Below are positions 8,103 through 15,666 of a DNA stretch of 64,000 nucleotides, piece by piece. Both the position numbers and the translations under genes were made by a program. Each line of letters opens with the position of its first letter. The stretch's first letter is position 1. This stretch comes from Canibacter zhoujuaniae. GTDB taxonomy: Bacteria > Actinomycetota > Actinomycetes > Actinomycetales > Microbacteriaceae. The notes under the pieces were generated by a model. It was not told the DNA's origin and made no database searches. It saw nothing but the letters and a program-made list of their open reading frames with translations. The stretch is taken from assembly GCF_011752015.1 (NCBI RefSeq), contig NZ_JAAIKA010000001.1:1-64000 (forward strand). The letters run 5' to 3'.

Positions 8103-8561
8103 GTGGCTAATGAGGCTTACGAAAAAGCAGAAACTGAGGTGCGCGCTACCGAACAGTTTCAGGCCGATTTAGCCGCGATTATTCGCGCTCGCGCCACTGA
8201 TCTCAGCATTGAAGAACGTGAGGCGGTAGAGTCGCTTCCGTCAGGCGCTGCGTTGCTGGTGGTGCGGCGCGGCGCCAACCAGGGCGCTCGCTTCCTGCTC
8301 GATCAGGATAGCACTGTTGCTGGGCGCCACCCAGCGGTTGATATCTTCCTTGACGATGTCACGGTCTCGCGCCGCCACGCTGAGTTTGTGCGCGACGGTG
8401 TGCAATTTTCAGTGTCTGATCTCGGGTCGTTGAACGGCACCTATCTAGGTGGTCAGCGCATCAGCGGCACCGTAGTGCTTAACGATGGTGATGAGGTGCA
8501 GGTCGGGAAGTATCGTTTTACTTTCTTCGCCTCACGATTTGATCTACCCGAGACCGTCTAA
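8103..8561 (+). CDS. garA: GarA/OdhI-type FHA-domain regulator
   Basis: Forkhead-associated protein that in Mycobacterium and Corynebacterium binds 2-oxoglutarate dehydrogenase and glutamate dehydrogenase and switches 2-oxoglutarate use under Ser/Thr kinase control. The FHA domain fills the last 95 residues: GRHPAVDIFLDDVTVSRRHAEF and SDLGSLNGTYLGG are near-identical to the family. At the N-terminus the kinase-target segment reads RATEQFQADL, where Mycobacterium has ETTSVFRADF, so only the second threonine is kept. I choose GTG 8103 over 8085, since it follows a purine-rich AAGGCGG stretch. The stop overlaps the ftsR start. Confidence 0.9.
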   Translation: MANEAYEKAETEVRATEQFQADLAAIIRARATDLSIEEREAVESLPSGAALLVVRRGANQGARFLLDQDSTVAGRHPAVDIFLDDVTVSRRHAEFVRDGVQFSVSDLGSLNGTYLGGQRISGTVVLNDGDEVQVGKYRFTFFASRFDLPETV

Positions 8562-9250
8562 TGGTGAAGTTAACCGCGCTTAGGGCGCAAGCAACTGATT
8601 CAAGCACGCAGCTATTCACAATCGGTCAGGTTGAGCAGCTGCTGAAGCGTGACTTTAGTGATCTATCAGCTTCCAAGCTGCGCTACCTCCAGGATCGCGG
8701 TGTGGTTGATCCACTGCGCACTCCGAGCGGTTACCGTAAGTACACTCAAGCCCATATTGAACGGTTGCGTCAGGCGCTTGTGTTGCAACGGGACTACTTC
8801 ATGCCTATCGACAAGATTGTCGAGTATTTCACTGAGCTTGACGCCGGCGGCGCCCCCCAGCTGCCGGGTGGTGCGCAAGAGGCGCCGTCCATCTTTTCTC
8901 CGCATCCCGTTTTGAATCGAGAAGAGCTCCTGCGCATAACAGGTGCCCCCGCAAAACTTTTAGCAGAGGCTATCAGTGCCGGGCTTCTTCCAGCAGCTGA
9001 AGTGTATCCCGCAGATGCGGTCAAAGAGCTCGAAGCGATTATGCGTATGGCTGAAGCGGGTTTGACCCCGCGCCATTTGCGCGCACTCCGTCTGGGAGCA
9101 GAGAAAGATGCTGAGGTGATCCGGCACACGGCTATTGCCCGTAAAGGTAAGGCACCCTCTCCTGAGCGCAGTGAATTTGAGCTGCAGCTGGCATCTCACT
9201 ATGAAGTTTTACGGGCGGCTGTTATGCGCAGAGCAATTAAGCGCAGATAA
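8561..9250 (+). CDS. ftsR: MerR-family regulator, FtsR/Rv1828 type
   Basis: DNA-binding regulator of 229 residues. An N-terminal winged-helix MerR domain covers about residues 18-85 (FTIGQVEQLLKRDFSDLSAS, then LRYLQDRGVVDPLRTPSGYRKY). The C-terminal half is a ligand- or dimer-type domain shared with Rv1828. The homologue in Corynebacterium glutamicum, FtsR, activates ftsZ. Its place directly after garA is the conserved actinobacterial order. The ATG overlaps the garA stop (TAATG). A possible target in this window is the palindrome before ftsZ, which is inference only. Confidence 0.88.
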   Translation: MVKLTALRAQATDSSTQLFTIGQVEQLLKRDFSDLSASKLRYLQDRGVVDPLRTPSGYRKYTQAHIERLRQALVLQRDYFMPIDKIVEYFTELDAGGAPQLPGGAQEAPSIFSPHPVLNREELLRITGAPAKLLAEAISAGLLPAAEVYPADAVKELEAIMRMAEAGLTPRHLRALRLGAEKDAEVIRHTAIARKGKAPSPERSEFELQLASHYEVLRAAVMRRAIKRR

Positions 9251-9399
9251 ACGCAACTAGATTCCGTTGTTAAGTTGTAATCTTTACACTCGCGACACGC
9301 TGCAGTAGATTGCGTCGATGTTGCAATTCAACAGCACGATAGATAGCGTAGTTCTCTGTGGCCTAGCCGCGGTTGGTTTTTATATTATGAAAGGAGTCG

Positions 9400-9972
9400 G
9401 TGTTGGAGAGCAGTGTTGACCCGAGCTTGACCCCTGTCGATAGTGAGATGCTTTTTACTGACGGCTTACCGTGCCCCAATGAAAACGGTGGTTTTAGTGG
9501 CAGTGTTGCCCGGAAAGCCGCAGATATTACCTACCGTCAGCTCGACTATTGGGCAAGAACAGGCCTTGTAACTCCAACAGTGCAGGATGCGCACGGGTCA
9601 GGATCGCAGCGCATTTACAGCTTTCGAGATATTTTGGTTTTAAAGCTTGTGAAGCGACTGCTTGAGGCTGGGGTGAATCTGCAACAGGTGCGTTTTGCGG
9701 TAGAGCAGCTGCGCAGCCACGGTGTGCAGGATCTTGCCGGTGTGACCCTTATGAGTGATGGTGCGGGTATTTATCTCTGCACAGAGGGTAATGAGATTAT
9801 GGATCTGCTCGGCCGCGGACAGGGTGTGTTTGGCATCGCTGTTGGCAAGGTTGTGCACGAGGTTGAGAGTTCGCTGTTGAGCTTTGAAGAGCACCGCCAG
9901 GCTGCCGAACAGCATGCTGCTGCCCAAGAAGGGGAGTACGCTGCCCGCCGGGCACAGCTGAAGCTGGCTTAG
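9400..9972 (+). CDS. MerR-family regulator, ResR/McdR (Rv1830) type
   Basis: A 190-residue MerR-type protein. The DNA-binding part lies about residues 33-105 (ARKAADITYRQLDYWARTGL, then GSGSQRIYSFRDILVLKLVKRLLEAG), followed by a short C-terminal helical region. It matches the Rv1830 class, which in mycobacteria controls cell growth and division timing. GTG start after AAAGGAG. In Mycobacterium a BFN-domain gene (Rv1829) lies between the two MerR genes; here only about 150 non-coding bases separate them. A long terminator follows the gene. Confidence 0.86.
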   Translation: MLESSVDPSLTPVDSEMLFTDGLPCPNENGGFSGSVARKAADITYRQLDYWARTGLVTPTVQDAHGSGSQRIYSFRDILVLKLVKRLLEAGVNLQQVRFAVEQLRSHGVQDLAGVTLMSDGAGIYLCTEGNEIMDLLGRGQGVFGIAVGKVVHEVESSLLSFEEHRQAAEQHAAAQEGEYAARRAQLKLA

Positions 9973-9978
9973 AGGTTT

Positions 9979-10028
9979 TATAGGTGAGGGCGGGCGAAAC
10001 AAAATTGTTTCACCCGCCCTCACCTATA
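9979..10028 (+). terminator. Very long terminator hairpin between convergent genes
   Basis: Sixteen bases (9979-9994, TATAGGTGAGGGCGGG) pair perfectly with 10013-10028. After one C-A mismatch, GAAACA pairs with TGTTTC across an AAAT loop, for 22 pairs in all. TTTTGTTTG follows on the plus strand. It ends the resR transcript and may also stop the opposing parA transcript, though no T-run exists in that direction. Confidence 0.88.
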
Positions 10029-10047
10029 TTTTGTTTGCCTTAACGCC

Positions 10048-10920
10048 TTAGCTAACATCGACGCTGCTGAGATCAGCGGTTGTTATCGCGTCTAAGGTAA
10101 TAAGCTCAGTTGTTCCCACTGGGCCTGCCGGCGGGATAGACATATTCAAAGACTTTGCGGCGGTATCGAGCAAAAAGTCAAAACTCGCGGCAAGCTGTTG
10201 CGTTGTCTCACCCGGCCACATGTGCACTGGTTTGGCGGCCCCGGTTGCCTGCTGGATAGTGGTGCGCTCAGGGAGCACTGGGTCGAGCACCAGCTCGCCG
10301 AATATTTCTCGCAGCTCACGAATACGGAATTGATGCTCCTGCGACTGAGGGCGCACGCGGTTAACAACAACACCGAGCGGATCAAGACGGGGGCTGACAC
10401 CGGCGCGCAGCTCATCGATAGCGCGCAGTGCACGATCGGCTGCTGCAACGGAGAAGAGGCCGGGCTCAGTCACAACCAACACACGGTCGCTGGCCGTCCA
10501 AGCGATTCGAGTGAGAGCGTTTAGTGAGGGAGCAGAGTCGATAAGCACCAGGTCATAGTCGTTCTCGAGCTGAGCTAGTGCTTCTTCGAGACGCCACACC
10601 TCTCGCATAGAGGGGTGTGGGCCATCAAAATTAATTGCTGAAGGGCTTCCCAGCAGCAGGTCGATTGTGCCCGCATGGTGACGGCCCCAGCCGCTTGGAA
10701 TAATTGCCTCACGCACGCGGCTCGGATCGGAAAGCACATCTGCGATATTGACATTCTCGCTGGTAATTTCAACATCAAGCCCGGTGGACACATCTGACTG
10801 TGGATCGGCGTCAACCACAAGCGTGCGTAGGCCGCGCGAGAACGCTGCAGACGCGAGACCGAGTGTTACGGTTGTCTTGCCGACGCCGCCTTTTAGGGAA
10901 CTGATGCTAATAACCTTCAC
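10048..10920 (-). CDS. ParA-family ATPase (orphan, no parB beside it)
   Basis: Deviant Walker-A ATPase of 290 residues. It has KGGVGKTTV at about residue 9-17, the switch I stretch DADPQSDVSTGLD and the Walker B region DLVLIDSAPS. This family moves chromosomes, plasmids or protein clusters. No parB-like partner is adjacent, so it is unlikely to be the main chromosomal ParA. I set the start at GTG 10920: a TAGAAT hexamer lies seven bases upstream and no SD is visible, as expected for a leaderless mRNA. A longer open frame to 11121 would run into the def gene region and lacks similarity. Confidence 0.85.
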   Translation of the reverse strand: MKVISISSLKGGVGKTTVTLGLASAAFSRGLRTLVVDADPQSDVSTGLDVEITSENVNIADVLSDPSRVREAIIPSGWGRHHAGTIDLLLGSPSAINFDGPHPSMREVWRLEEALAQLENDYDLVLIDSAPSLNALTRIAWTASDRVLVVTEPGLFSVAAADRALRAIDELRAGVSPRLDPLGVVVNRVRPQSQEHQFRIRELREIFGELVLDPVLPERTTIQQATGAAKPVHMWPGETTQQLAASFDFLLDTAAKSLNMSIPPAGPVGTTELITLDAITTADLSSVDVS

Positions 10921-10927
10921 GGTACTA

Positions 10928-10933
10928 ATTCTA
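10928..10933 (-). promoter_or_regulatory. -10 element for leaderless parA-family transcript
   Basis: On the minus strand TAGAAT is followed by seven bases and then the GTG start, so transcription should begin at or next to the start codon. A TTGGTA at 10953-10958 could be a -35 with an unusually long 19-base spacer. Confidence 0.55.
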
Positions 10934-11008
10934 TAGCCACCCACATGGTAACTACCAATGAGCTGGCTGTAATCTGGTTTTAAAACGAAGCTGAAGATTG
11001 AGGAGAGA

Positions 11009-11497
11009 ATGGCTGTTCGTGAGATTAGAGTTTTTGGTGATCCGGTGCTCCGTCGCGTCTGCGATACGATCACCAAAATTGACGATGGTCTGCGGCAGCA
11101 TGTCACCGATCTTTTAGACACCGTTGCCTTTGACGGTCGTGCGGGTCTCGCCTCGACACAAATCGGTCACAACGTGCGCGCGTTTAGTCTGCACATCGAT
11201 GGGAAAGTTAGTTATATCTTGAACCCCGAATTGGAGGTCTTCGGTGAGCCTGTGCCAACGGGTGAGGGCTGTCTATCGGTCCCTGACCTGTGGTTCCAAG
11301 TGCAGCGTTACCCGAAAGCTCGTGTTACCGGCATAGATCTTAACGGTAATAAGGTTGTGATCGCAGGAGAAGGATTATTAGCCCAGGCACTCCAGCACGA
11401 GTGCGATCACCTTGACGGCAAACTGTATATTCAGAGGCTTGATGCAGCACAGCGTAAACAGGCGATGAAACAGATTCGCGAGTCGGCCTGGTTTTAA
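11009..11497 (+). CDS. def: Peptide deformylase
   Basis: Removes the formyl group from the N-terminal methionine of new proteins. All three metal-site motifs are visible in the 162-residue protein: motif 1 as RAGLASTQIG (usual form GLAAPQIG), motif 2 GEGCLSVPD with the metal-binding Cys, and motif 3 QHECDHLDG with both His ligands and the catalytic Glu. ATG follows GAGGAGAG. It is divergent from the parA-family gene and convergent with fadD. The Ala-Pro to Ser-Thr change in motif 1 is mild and should not abolish activity. Confidence 0.93.
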   Translation: MAVREIRVFGDPVLRRVCDTITKIDDGLRQHVTDLLDTVAFDGRAGLASTQIGHNVRAFSLHIDGKVSYILNPELEVFGEPVPTGEGCLSVPDLWFQVQRYPKARVTGIDLNGNKVVIAGEGLLAQALQHECDHLDGKLYIQRLDAAQRKQAMKQIRESAWF

Positions 11498-11502
11498 AAA
11501 AA

Positions 11503-11546
11503 GATTCCGCCAGAGACAGTGTGTTTACGCTGACTCTGGCGGAATC
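11503..11546 (-). terminator. Bidirectional terminator between def and fadD
   Basis: GATTCCGCCAGAG (11503-11515) pairs perfectly with CTCTGGCGGAATC (11534-11546). On the minus strand the hairpin is followed by a run of seven T, making it a classical terminator for fadD. It can also act on the def transcript. Confidence 0.88.
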
Positions 11547-11560
11547 ATTACTGGTTGTTT

Positions 11561-13390
11561 TTAGCTTTGCACCGTGCCGATAGTGCCGGTGTGTGGCCGT
11601 GGACCGTAGATTTCCTCAACAACATAGTTGAAATCTTTCAGAATATTTGCGCGCTTAATGCTCATCTTTGGGGTTAGATGACCGCTGTCTTCGGTAAACT
11701 CCACAGGCAGAATGCGGAATTCTCGAATAGACTCTGCACGGCTCACAAACTTGTTAGCTTCGTCGATTGTGCGCTGCACCTCAGCGATAACCTTCGGATG
11801 CTTCGCAGCATCAGCGAGGCTCATATTTGGATCCTCGCCGTTATTCTCTAGCCACTTTGGCAGCATTTCGGGATCGAGAGTGATCAGGCATGAAATAAAC
11901 TGCCGTTTTTCGCCAACCACAACCGGGTGCGCAATAATCGTGTTAGAGCGGATCGGATCCTCAAGCACCATCGGGGCAACATTCTTGCCACCCGCAGTGA
12001 TGATAATTTCCTTTTTACGGCCGGTAATTTTTATATAACCGTCTTCATCTATTTCACCAAGGTCTCCCGTGTGGAAGAAGCCGTCTTCAGTGAAAGCCGC
12101 TTTGGTCTGCTCTTCGTTATTCCAGTATTCCTTGAAAACACCGATTCCTTTTACCAAGATTTCATCATCTTCACCCAAACGCACTTCGGTGCCGGGAAGC
12201 ACCGGCCCGACAGAACCGATTTTCAGCTTGCTTGGCAGATTTACTGACAGCGGGGCGGTGGTTTCGGTCAGACCGTATCCCTCAAGAATCTTCACACCCA
12301 GTGCGCGGTAGAAGTGACCGAGGTGGGAGCTTAGCGGCGCTGATCCTGAGACAGCGTAGGTCACTTTTCCGCCCAGGGCCTGGCGCAGTTTAGCGAAAAC
12401 AAGGCGATCGAACAGTTTGAACTTTAGCTGCAACCCGAGCGGCACTTTACCCTTGTCTAAGGCACGTGAATACTCGACACCGGTGCGCGCTGCGGTGCGG
12501 AAAATCTTGCCCTTACCGCTCGCTTCTGCCTTTTGTTCTGCGCCGTTATACACCTTTTCAAAGACGCGTGGCACAGCTAGCAGGAAGGTCGGTTGGAAGG
12601 ATCCGAGCGCATCAACCAGATTGGTTGGCTCTGCGTGCCCGACCCGAATACCGCCATAAACAGCAAGCACAGAAATCAAACGGGCAAAAACGTGTGCCAA
12701 CGGGATAAAGAGCAGAGTTGCTGCGCCCTCCTGTCTAAAAACTTCTTCGACGCGCAGCATAGTGTTTGTTGAAAGGTCAACAAAATTGCTGTGGGTGATC
12801 ACGCAACCTTTCGGGCGACCGAATGAGCCCGAGGTGTAAATCAGCGTTGCAGTGTCAGCGCCCTTAGCAATACTGCGACGGTGATTAATCTCAGCATCTG
12901 GCACAGCAGCGCCCTGTTTGCGGAGGTCGTCGAGTATGTTTTCATCAAGGCGCCAGTGCTCTCTCACCTCGGGAGTTTCGCTCTTTATCTCATTAAAACG
13001 GGCAGCATGATCTGCGTTCTCAGTGATAATCGCAACAGCGCCAGAATCTGACAGAATCCACTGTGTTTGCAGCGCTGAGGAGGTTTCATAAATTGGAATC
13101 ACAAACGCACCCGCGTATGCCGCAGCAAAATCGATGAGCGTCCACTCGTAACGCGTTTTGCACATCAGGGCCACACCCTCGCCAGGGTGGATACCGGCAG
13201 CGACGAAGCCCTTCGCGAGTGCGATCACATCTTTGTGAAACTCTAGAGCGGTTACATCGCGCCAGGCGCTGCCCTCTGGAATTGAGAAGAGTGCTCGATC
13301 GGGGGTTTCAGCCACGCGAGACTCGAGTAGGTAGGTGAGGTTCTCGTCTGGCAGTAAGTCTGTCAGCAGCTCAACCTTCGTTGATTTCAC
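11561..13390 (-). CDS. fadD: Long-chain fatty-acid--CoA ligase (FadD15-like)
   Basis: AMP-forming acyl-CoA synthetase of 609 residues that activates long-chain fatty acids for lipid synthesis or breakdown. The ATP-binding signature TLIYTSGSFGRPKG lies near residue 190, and the adenylate motif EGYGLTETT and the TGDLGEIDEDGYIKITGRKKE stretch follow. GTG start after AAAGGAG on the minus strand. It is divergent from an acyltransferase gene, which fits membrane lipid metabolism. Several paralogues usually exist in such genomes, so the exact chain length is not known. Confidence 0.91.
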   Translation of the reverse strand: MKSTKVELLTDLLPDENLTYLLESRVAETPDRALFSIPEGSAWRDVTALEFHKDVIALAKGFVAAGIHPGEGVALMCKTRYEWTLIDFAAAYAGAFVIPIYETSSALQTQWILSDSGAVAIITENADHAARFNEIKSETPEVREHWRLDENILDDLRKQGAAVPDAEINHRRSIAKGADTATLIYTSGSFGRPKGCVITHSNFVDLSTNTMLRVEEVFRQEGAATLLFIPLAHVFARLISVLAVYGGIRVGHAEPTNLVDALGSFQPTFLLAVPRVFEKVYNGAEQKAEASGKGKIFRTAARTGVEYSRALDKGKVPLGLQLKFKLFDRLVFAKLRQALGGKVTYAVSGSAPLSSHLGHFYRALGVKILEGYGLTETTAPLSVNLPSKLKIGSVGPVLPGTEVRLGEDDEILVKGIGVFKEYWNNEEQTKAAFTEDGFFHTGDLGEIDEDGYIKITGRKKEIIITAGGKNVAPMVLEDPIRSNTIIAHPVVVGEKRQFISCLITLDPEMLPKWLENNGEDPNMSLADAAKHPKVIAEVQRTIDEANKFVSRAESIREFRILPVEFTEDSGHLTPKMSIKRANILKDFNYVVEEIYGPRPHTGTIGTVQS

Positions 13391-13548
13391 GTGTAGCTCC
13401 TTTGATACTAATGTAAGTTGCTCAGGTAGTTTGCAAAAACTCTACCCGGTGAAACTGCAAAAATGCTAAAGCAGTTAGAAATTAAGCATAAATGCGCTGT
13501 TAGCATACACTAACTGTTAGTCTTTAGAGCAATTGAAAGGATGCCTCG
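13391..13548. promoter_or_regulatory. Divergent control region fadD / plsC with short repeats
   Basis: This 158-base AT-rich spacer drives both genes outwards. It contains TGTTAG at 13498 and 13515, a related AGTTAG at 13474, and an inverted pair GTTAG-CATACA-CTAAC at 13499-13514. Such repeats could be an operator for a lipid-responsive regulator; no family can be named. Confidence 0.35.
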
Positions 13549-14274
13549 GTGCTGTATTGGATACTGAAACACCTCATTCTTGGCCCGCTGCTGAAGACGA
13601 TCTATCGGCCGTGGGTTGAGGGGCTTGAAAATCTGCCCAAAGAGGGGCCGGTAATTATTGTTGGTAACCATCTTTCTGTTATCGACTCTTTTTTCCTACC
13701 GCTGATGATCGACAGGCGGGTCTATTTTCTCGCTAAGAGTGACTACTTCACCGGCAAGGGTTTTAAAGGCTGGTTTGTTCGCAACTTCATGTTGGGCGTT
13801 GGGCAGATTCCCATGGATCGGTCCGGCGGAAAAGCTTCAGAATCTTCACTTGCGACGGGCTTAAAAATTCTGAGCGAGGGTAAAGTGCTCGGGATCTACC
13901 CTGAAGGCACACGCAGCCCAGATGCGCGCTTATATCGGGGACGGACGGGCGTTGCTCGTTTGATTTTACAGTCTGGTGCGCTGGTTGTTCCGGCAATTAT
14001 GGTTGACACCGAAAAAGCAATGCCCATTGGTGTGCGTCTGCCACGCATTCGCCGGATAGGCACAATAATCGGCAAACCGCTCGATTTCTCACGCTTTAAA
14101 GACATGGAGACTGATCGGTTTATTCTGCGCTCCATCACCGATGAAATAATGTATGAGATCCAAGCGTTGAGTAAACAAGAGTATGTCGACGTTTATGCCT
14201 CGACAGTGCGTGGCCAGATCGAGCGTGAGCAGCGTGCGCAACTGGCAGCACAAAAGGCTCAGAAAAAACGCTAA
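13549..14274 (+). CDS. plsC: 1-acyl-sn-glycerol-3-phosphate acyltransferase
   Basis: Transfers the second acyl chain in phosphatidic acid synthesis at the membrane. The 241-residue protein has the catalytic NHLSVIDSFF (the NHx4D form, His about residue 42) and the substrate-binding YPEGTRSPD near residue 122. An N-terminal hydrophobic stretch precedes them. GTG start after GAAAGG. It precedes aroG by 36 bases in the same direction. Homologous genes sit in the same actinobacterial neighbourhood as aroG and pknL. Confidence 0.9.
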   Translation: MLYWILKHLILGPLLKTIYRPWVEGLENLPKEGPVIIVGNHLSVIDSFFLPLMIDRRVYFLAKSDYFTGKGFKGWFVRNFMLGVGQIPMDRSGGKASESSLATGLKILSEGKVLGIYPEGTRSPDARLYRGRTGVARLILQSGALVVPAIMVDTEKAMPIGVRLPRIRRIGTIIGKPLDFSRFKDMETDRFILRSITDEIMYEIQALSKQEYVDVYASTVRGQIEREQRAQLAAQKAQKKR

Positions 14275-14310
14275 AATTATGGCTTAGGTCACCATCCAGG
14301 AGAAGTGAAA

Positions 14311-15660
14311 ATGAACGCTCAAGAGCAGCTCTTTGCTGAACTCGATAAATACAAAAACCTGGAGATTAAACAGCAGCCACAGTGGCCCGATAAAAGCGCG
14401 CTCGAGAAAGTGCAAAGGGAGCTTGCTGCGCAACCTCCGCTGGTGTTTGCTGGTGAGGCGGATCAGCTGCGCACACAGCTGGCTGATGTTGCCCAGGGTA
14501 AAGCTTTTCTTTTGCAGGGCGGTGACTGCGCAGAAACTTTTGCGGATGCGACCGCAGATAAGATTCGCGATCGCGTAAAAACGCTTTTGCAGATGGCGCT
14601 TGTGCTCACTTATGGGGCCTCTACGCCGGTTGTGAAAGTTGGTCGGATGGCCGGTCAGTTTGCAAAACCGCGCTCAAGCAACACCGAAACCCGCGGTGAA
14701 GTGACGCTGCCGGCGTACCGCGGTGACCTTGTTAACGGTTATGACTTCACACCCGAGTCGCGCGCGGCAGATGTCAGCCGGTTGCTTCAGGGATACCATG
14801 TCTCTGCATCAACTTTGAATTTGATTCGTGCGTTTACGCAGGGTGGGTTTGCGGATCTGCGCGCAGTGCATGAGTGGAATCGCGGCTTCGCAGACAACCC
14901 AGCAAATGCGCGCTACCGTGAGCTGACAGAAGAGATTGACCGCGCTGTGCGTTTTATGGCGGCTTGCGGTGCAGACTTTAGTGAACTAACGCGGACAGAC
15001 TTCTTTACTGCGCACGAGGCGCTGCTGCTCGACTATGAGCGCCCTTTGACACGCGTTGATTCACGCACCGGAAAGCTTTACGACACCGCTGCGCACTTCC
15101 TCTGGATAGGTGAGCGCACCCGCGACCTGGACGGCGCGCATGTGCACTACCTATCGCAGGTTGCAAACCCGATCGGGTTAAAGGTTGGGCCAACCGCAAC
15201 GGTTGATGATGTGCTGCGTCTGGTCGACAAACTGGATCCGGAGCGTCAGCCTGGCCGCCTGACACTCATTACTCGCATGGGGGCCGGCAAGATCCGCGAG
15301 GTGTTGCCGAACATTCTGAAGGGCGTGAAAAAAGAGGGCATAGAGCCTGTGTGGGTGACAGACCCTATGCACGGAAACGGGATAACCACCTCTACCGGTT
15401 ATAAGACCCGTCGATTTGACGACGTCATGAATGAGGTTGAGGGCTTTTTTGAAGCACACCGGGAAGCTGGCACTGTGCCCGGTGGTGTGCATGTTGAACT
15501 CACCGGCGACGATGTTACTGAGTGTCTTGGTGGGGCGGAAAATATCGATGAAGCGACGCTGGAGACGCGCTACGAGTCGCTTTGTGACCCGCGACTCAAC
15601 CACATGCAATCCCTGGAATTAGCCTTCCAGGTTGCCGAGCTGCTAAAAGCTGAGCATTAA
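14311..15660 (+). CDS. aroG: Class II 3-deoxy-7-phosphoheptulonate (DAHP) synthase
   Basis: First enzyme of the shikimate pathway: condenses phosphoenolpyruvate with erythrose 4-phosphate. The 449-residue protein is the plant/actinobacterial class II type, with LLQGGDCAETF (metal-site Cys), KVGRMAGQFAKPRS, WIGERTRDLDGAH and VTDPMHGN. ATG 14311 is chosen since AGGAGA lies eight bases upstream, while a GTG six bases earlier lies too close to it. Feedback control by aromatic amino acids is known in the family but cannot be read here. It is convergent with pknL with only six bases between the stops. Confidence 0.95.
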   Translation: MNAQEQLFAELDKYKNLEIKQQPQWPDKSALEKVQRELAAQPPLVFAGEADQLRTQLADVAQGKAFLLQGGDCAETFADATADKIRDRVKTLLQMALVLTYGASTPVVKVGRMAGQFAKPRSSNTETRGEVTLPAYRGDLVNGYDFTPESRAADVSRLLQGYHVSASTLNLIRAFTQGGFADLRAVHEWNRGFADNPANARYRELTEEIDRAVRFMAACGADFSELTRTDFFTAHEALLLDYERPLTRVDSRTGKLYDTAAHFLWIGERTRDLDGAHVHYLSQVANPIGLKVGPTATVDDVLRLVDKLDPERQPGRLTLITRMGAGKIREVLPNILKGVKKEGIEPVWVTDPMHGNGITTSTGYKTRRFDDVMNEVEGFFEAHREAGTVPGGVHVELTGDDVTECLGGAENIDEATLETRYESLCDPRLNHMQSLELAFQVAELLKAEH

Positions 15661-15666
15661 TTAGTT

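Noticed and set aside
10921-11121. 67-codon N-terminal extension of the ParA-family protein
   Set aside because: It overlaps the def gene and its SD. ParA proteins begin just before KGGVGKTT, and a leaderless promoter is seen at the shorter start.
11120-11180. Peptide deformylase as inactive because of GLASTQ in motif 1
   Set aside because: The Gly, Leu and Gln needed for activity are kept, and motifs 2 and 3 are intact.
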